The notes beneath the pieces were generated by a model. It ran no database searches. It was not told where the DNA came from and saw only the letters and a list, made by a program, of their open reading frames with translations. This document shows, one piece after another, positions 5,489 to 6,381 of a stretch of DNA of 6,381 nucleotides. This stretch comes from Bacteroidota bacterium. GTDB taxonomy: Bacteria > Bacteroidota > Bacteroidia > CAILMK01. The stretch is from positions 1 through 6,381 of the forward strand of contig JABDEJ010000101.1 of the NCBI GenBank assembly GCA_013287095.1, given 5' to 3'. Both the position numbers and the translations under genes were made by a program. Within the stretch, counting starts at the first letter, position 1. Every line of letters begins with the position of its first letter.

Positions 5489-6381
5489 ATGGACAAGAAT
5501 ACTGTTACCGGCATATCTCTCATTGCCATTATCCTTATAGCTTCCTTTTATTTTTTCGGGCCTAAGAAGTCTGATAAGCCAGTTATTGTAAACAAGGTTG
5601 ATTCTTCACAAGAGATTGCTACCAAAAAAACTGCTGTACCTGATTCCATTAAAAAGACGACTTCTGATACTTCCAACCAAAAAGCAAAACCGGTTGTTCT
5701 TACAGGTTGGGAATCTATAACGCAAGGAATCAAAAAGGATTACTCCCTTGAAAATGCAAAACTTCGCATCAGGGTTTCTTCGAAAGGTGGGATGATTGAC
5801 TATGCCGAGCTTAAAACTTATAAGACTTCTGATAAAAGGCCATTGGTTCTCATAGATTCTGCTTCGCATTATGGTTATCAATTACCCGTTAAAGGCCAGA
5901 ATATCAATACAGAAAGCCTTTACTTTACGCCAATAGCTCAAACGGCCAGTTCCATCACGATGGCTGTGCATTTGCCAACAGGAGGAAGGATAGAACAAAT
6001 ATATACACTCAGGAATGACTCGGATTATCTGGTAGGTTATAAACTGGTGTTGGATAGCATGAAAAATGTTATCCCTAACAATATCAATTATTTCTTTTTG
6101 AATTGGCATGGCGCGATCCTCAGCAATGAACACGATTCCACCATATCCAAGATCAATACCACCATCCATTACCGGAATGTGGGTGAATCACCAAACTACC
6201 TTTCTGAAACAAAGGATGATCAGGAAACATTTAAAAAACCTACGGATTGGGTATCTTTCAAGCAACAGTTTTTTTGTCAGACACTTATAAGCACTGAAAA
6301 ACCTTTTGAAGATGCGGAATTATCTACAGAGCTTACAAGCGGCAATACCTACAACAAGAAACTAAAGGCTGAACTCACGCT
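5489..6381 (+). CDS. yidC: Membrane protein insertase YidC, N-terminal part (cut by right edge)
   Basis: YidC inserts and folds inner-membrane proteins, alone or with SecYEG. The visible 297 codons start at the ATG at 5489 with MDKNTV, then one hydrophobic transmembrane segment (about 8-24) that anchors the N-terminus, followed by a Lys/Ser/Thr-rich linker (about 25-75). The periplasmic beta-sandwich domain begins near residue 84: YSLENAKLRIRVSSKGG at 85-101, then the MIDYAELKTYKT segment. It runs on to the DWVSFKQQFF motif at 253-262, characteristic of the domain just before the conserved membrane core. The five-helix insertase core, with its hydrophilic groove arginine, lies beyond the window. 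The frame is open to the last base with no defects. Its neighbour sua5 is divergent, with 108 bases between start codons. Identification is by the motif order; Gram-negative long-form YidC is the only family that fits. Confidence 0.93.
   Translation, partial: MDKNTVTGISLIAIILIASFYFFGPKKSDKPVIVNKVDSSQEIATKKTAVPDSIKKTTSDTSNQKAKPVVLTGWESITQGIKKDYSLENAKLRIRVSSKGGMIDYAELKTYKTSDKRPLVLIDSASHYGYQLPVKGQNINTESLYFTPIAQTASSITMAVHLPTGGRIEQIYTLRNDSDYLVGYKLVLDSMKNVIPNNINYFFLNWHGAILSNEHDSTISKINTTIHYRNVGESPNYLSETKDDQETFKKPTDWVSFKQQFFCQTLISTEKPFEDAELSTELTSGNTYNKKLKAELT

Noticed and set aside
5548..6290. Several short open frames of 60-95 codons inside yidC (both strands)
   Set aside because: They overlap the continuous yidC frame, which carries a recognisable transmembrane anchor and periplasmic-domain motifs. 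They look like shadows.
1..6381. CRISPR array, tRNA or rRNA genes, toxin-antitoxin or phage-defence genes
   Set aside because: I saw no regularly spaced short repeats, no cloverleaf candidates and no defence-type motifs. The repeats present are coding repeats of the paralogous surface proteins.

Overview
The window looks like chromosomal DNA of a low-GC member of the Bacteroidota (Cytophagia/Chitinophagia/Sphingobacteriia-like; the exact group cannot be read from it). The reasons are several proteins ending in a type IX secretion (T9SS) type A sorting domain, promoter boxes close to the Bacteroidota -7 consensus TAnnTTTG, absence of clear Shine-Dalgarno sequences, and a YidC of the long Gram-negative form with a large periplasmic domain.

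Left two thirds (1-4427): five members of one paralogous family of exported surface or secreted proteins, none with an enzymatic motif I recognise. They are built from a signal peptide, one or two beta-rich modules (start G/N-x-F-x-x-W, middle TGYY[KR], end L-x-[LI]-D-[DN]-L), and a C-terminal domain beginning A-F-P-[ND]-P-x-Q-N-Q-L-N-I and ending RNKFVKxN. Two are intact on the plus strand: a one-module protein (2066-2953) and a two-module protein (3021-4427). Three are damaged. A two-module gene on the minus strand (1006 to beyond the left edge) carries a one-base frameshift in a T8 run. Two gene remnants, each keeping only its 3' part, meet head to head at about 1705-1715. Everything left of that point reads leftwards and everything right of it up to 4427 reads rightwards, so the locus is a divergent array around a rearrangement junction (or an assembly chimera).

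The two two-module genes share a promoter-proximal region: a TATATTCG -7-like box and an inverted repeat with arms ATATTCG...CGAATAT lying between that box and the ATG. This suggests common regulation and duplication of the gene together with its control region.

Right third (4424-6381): housekeeping genes. A Sua5/TsaC-type L-threonylcarbamoyladenylate synthase (minus strand, tRNA t6A synthesis) converges on the two-module gene with a 4-bp overlap of stop codons. It diverges from yidC (plus strand, cut by the right edge). The 108-bp sua5-yidC spacer holds one TAATTTTG box facing each gene.

No tRNA, rRNA, CRISPR array, transposase or integrase was seen, and there is no gene-free stretch above 300 bases.
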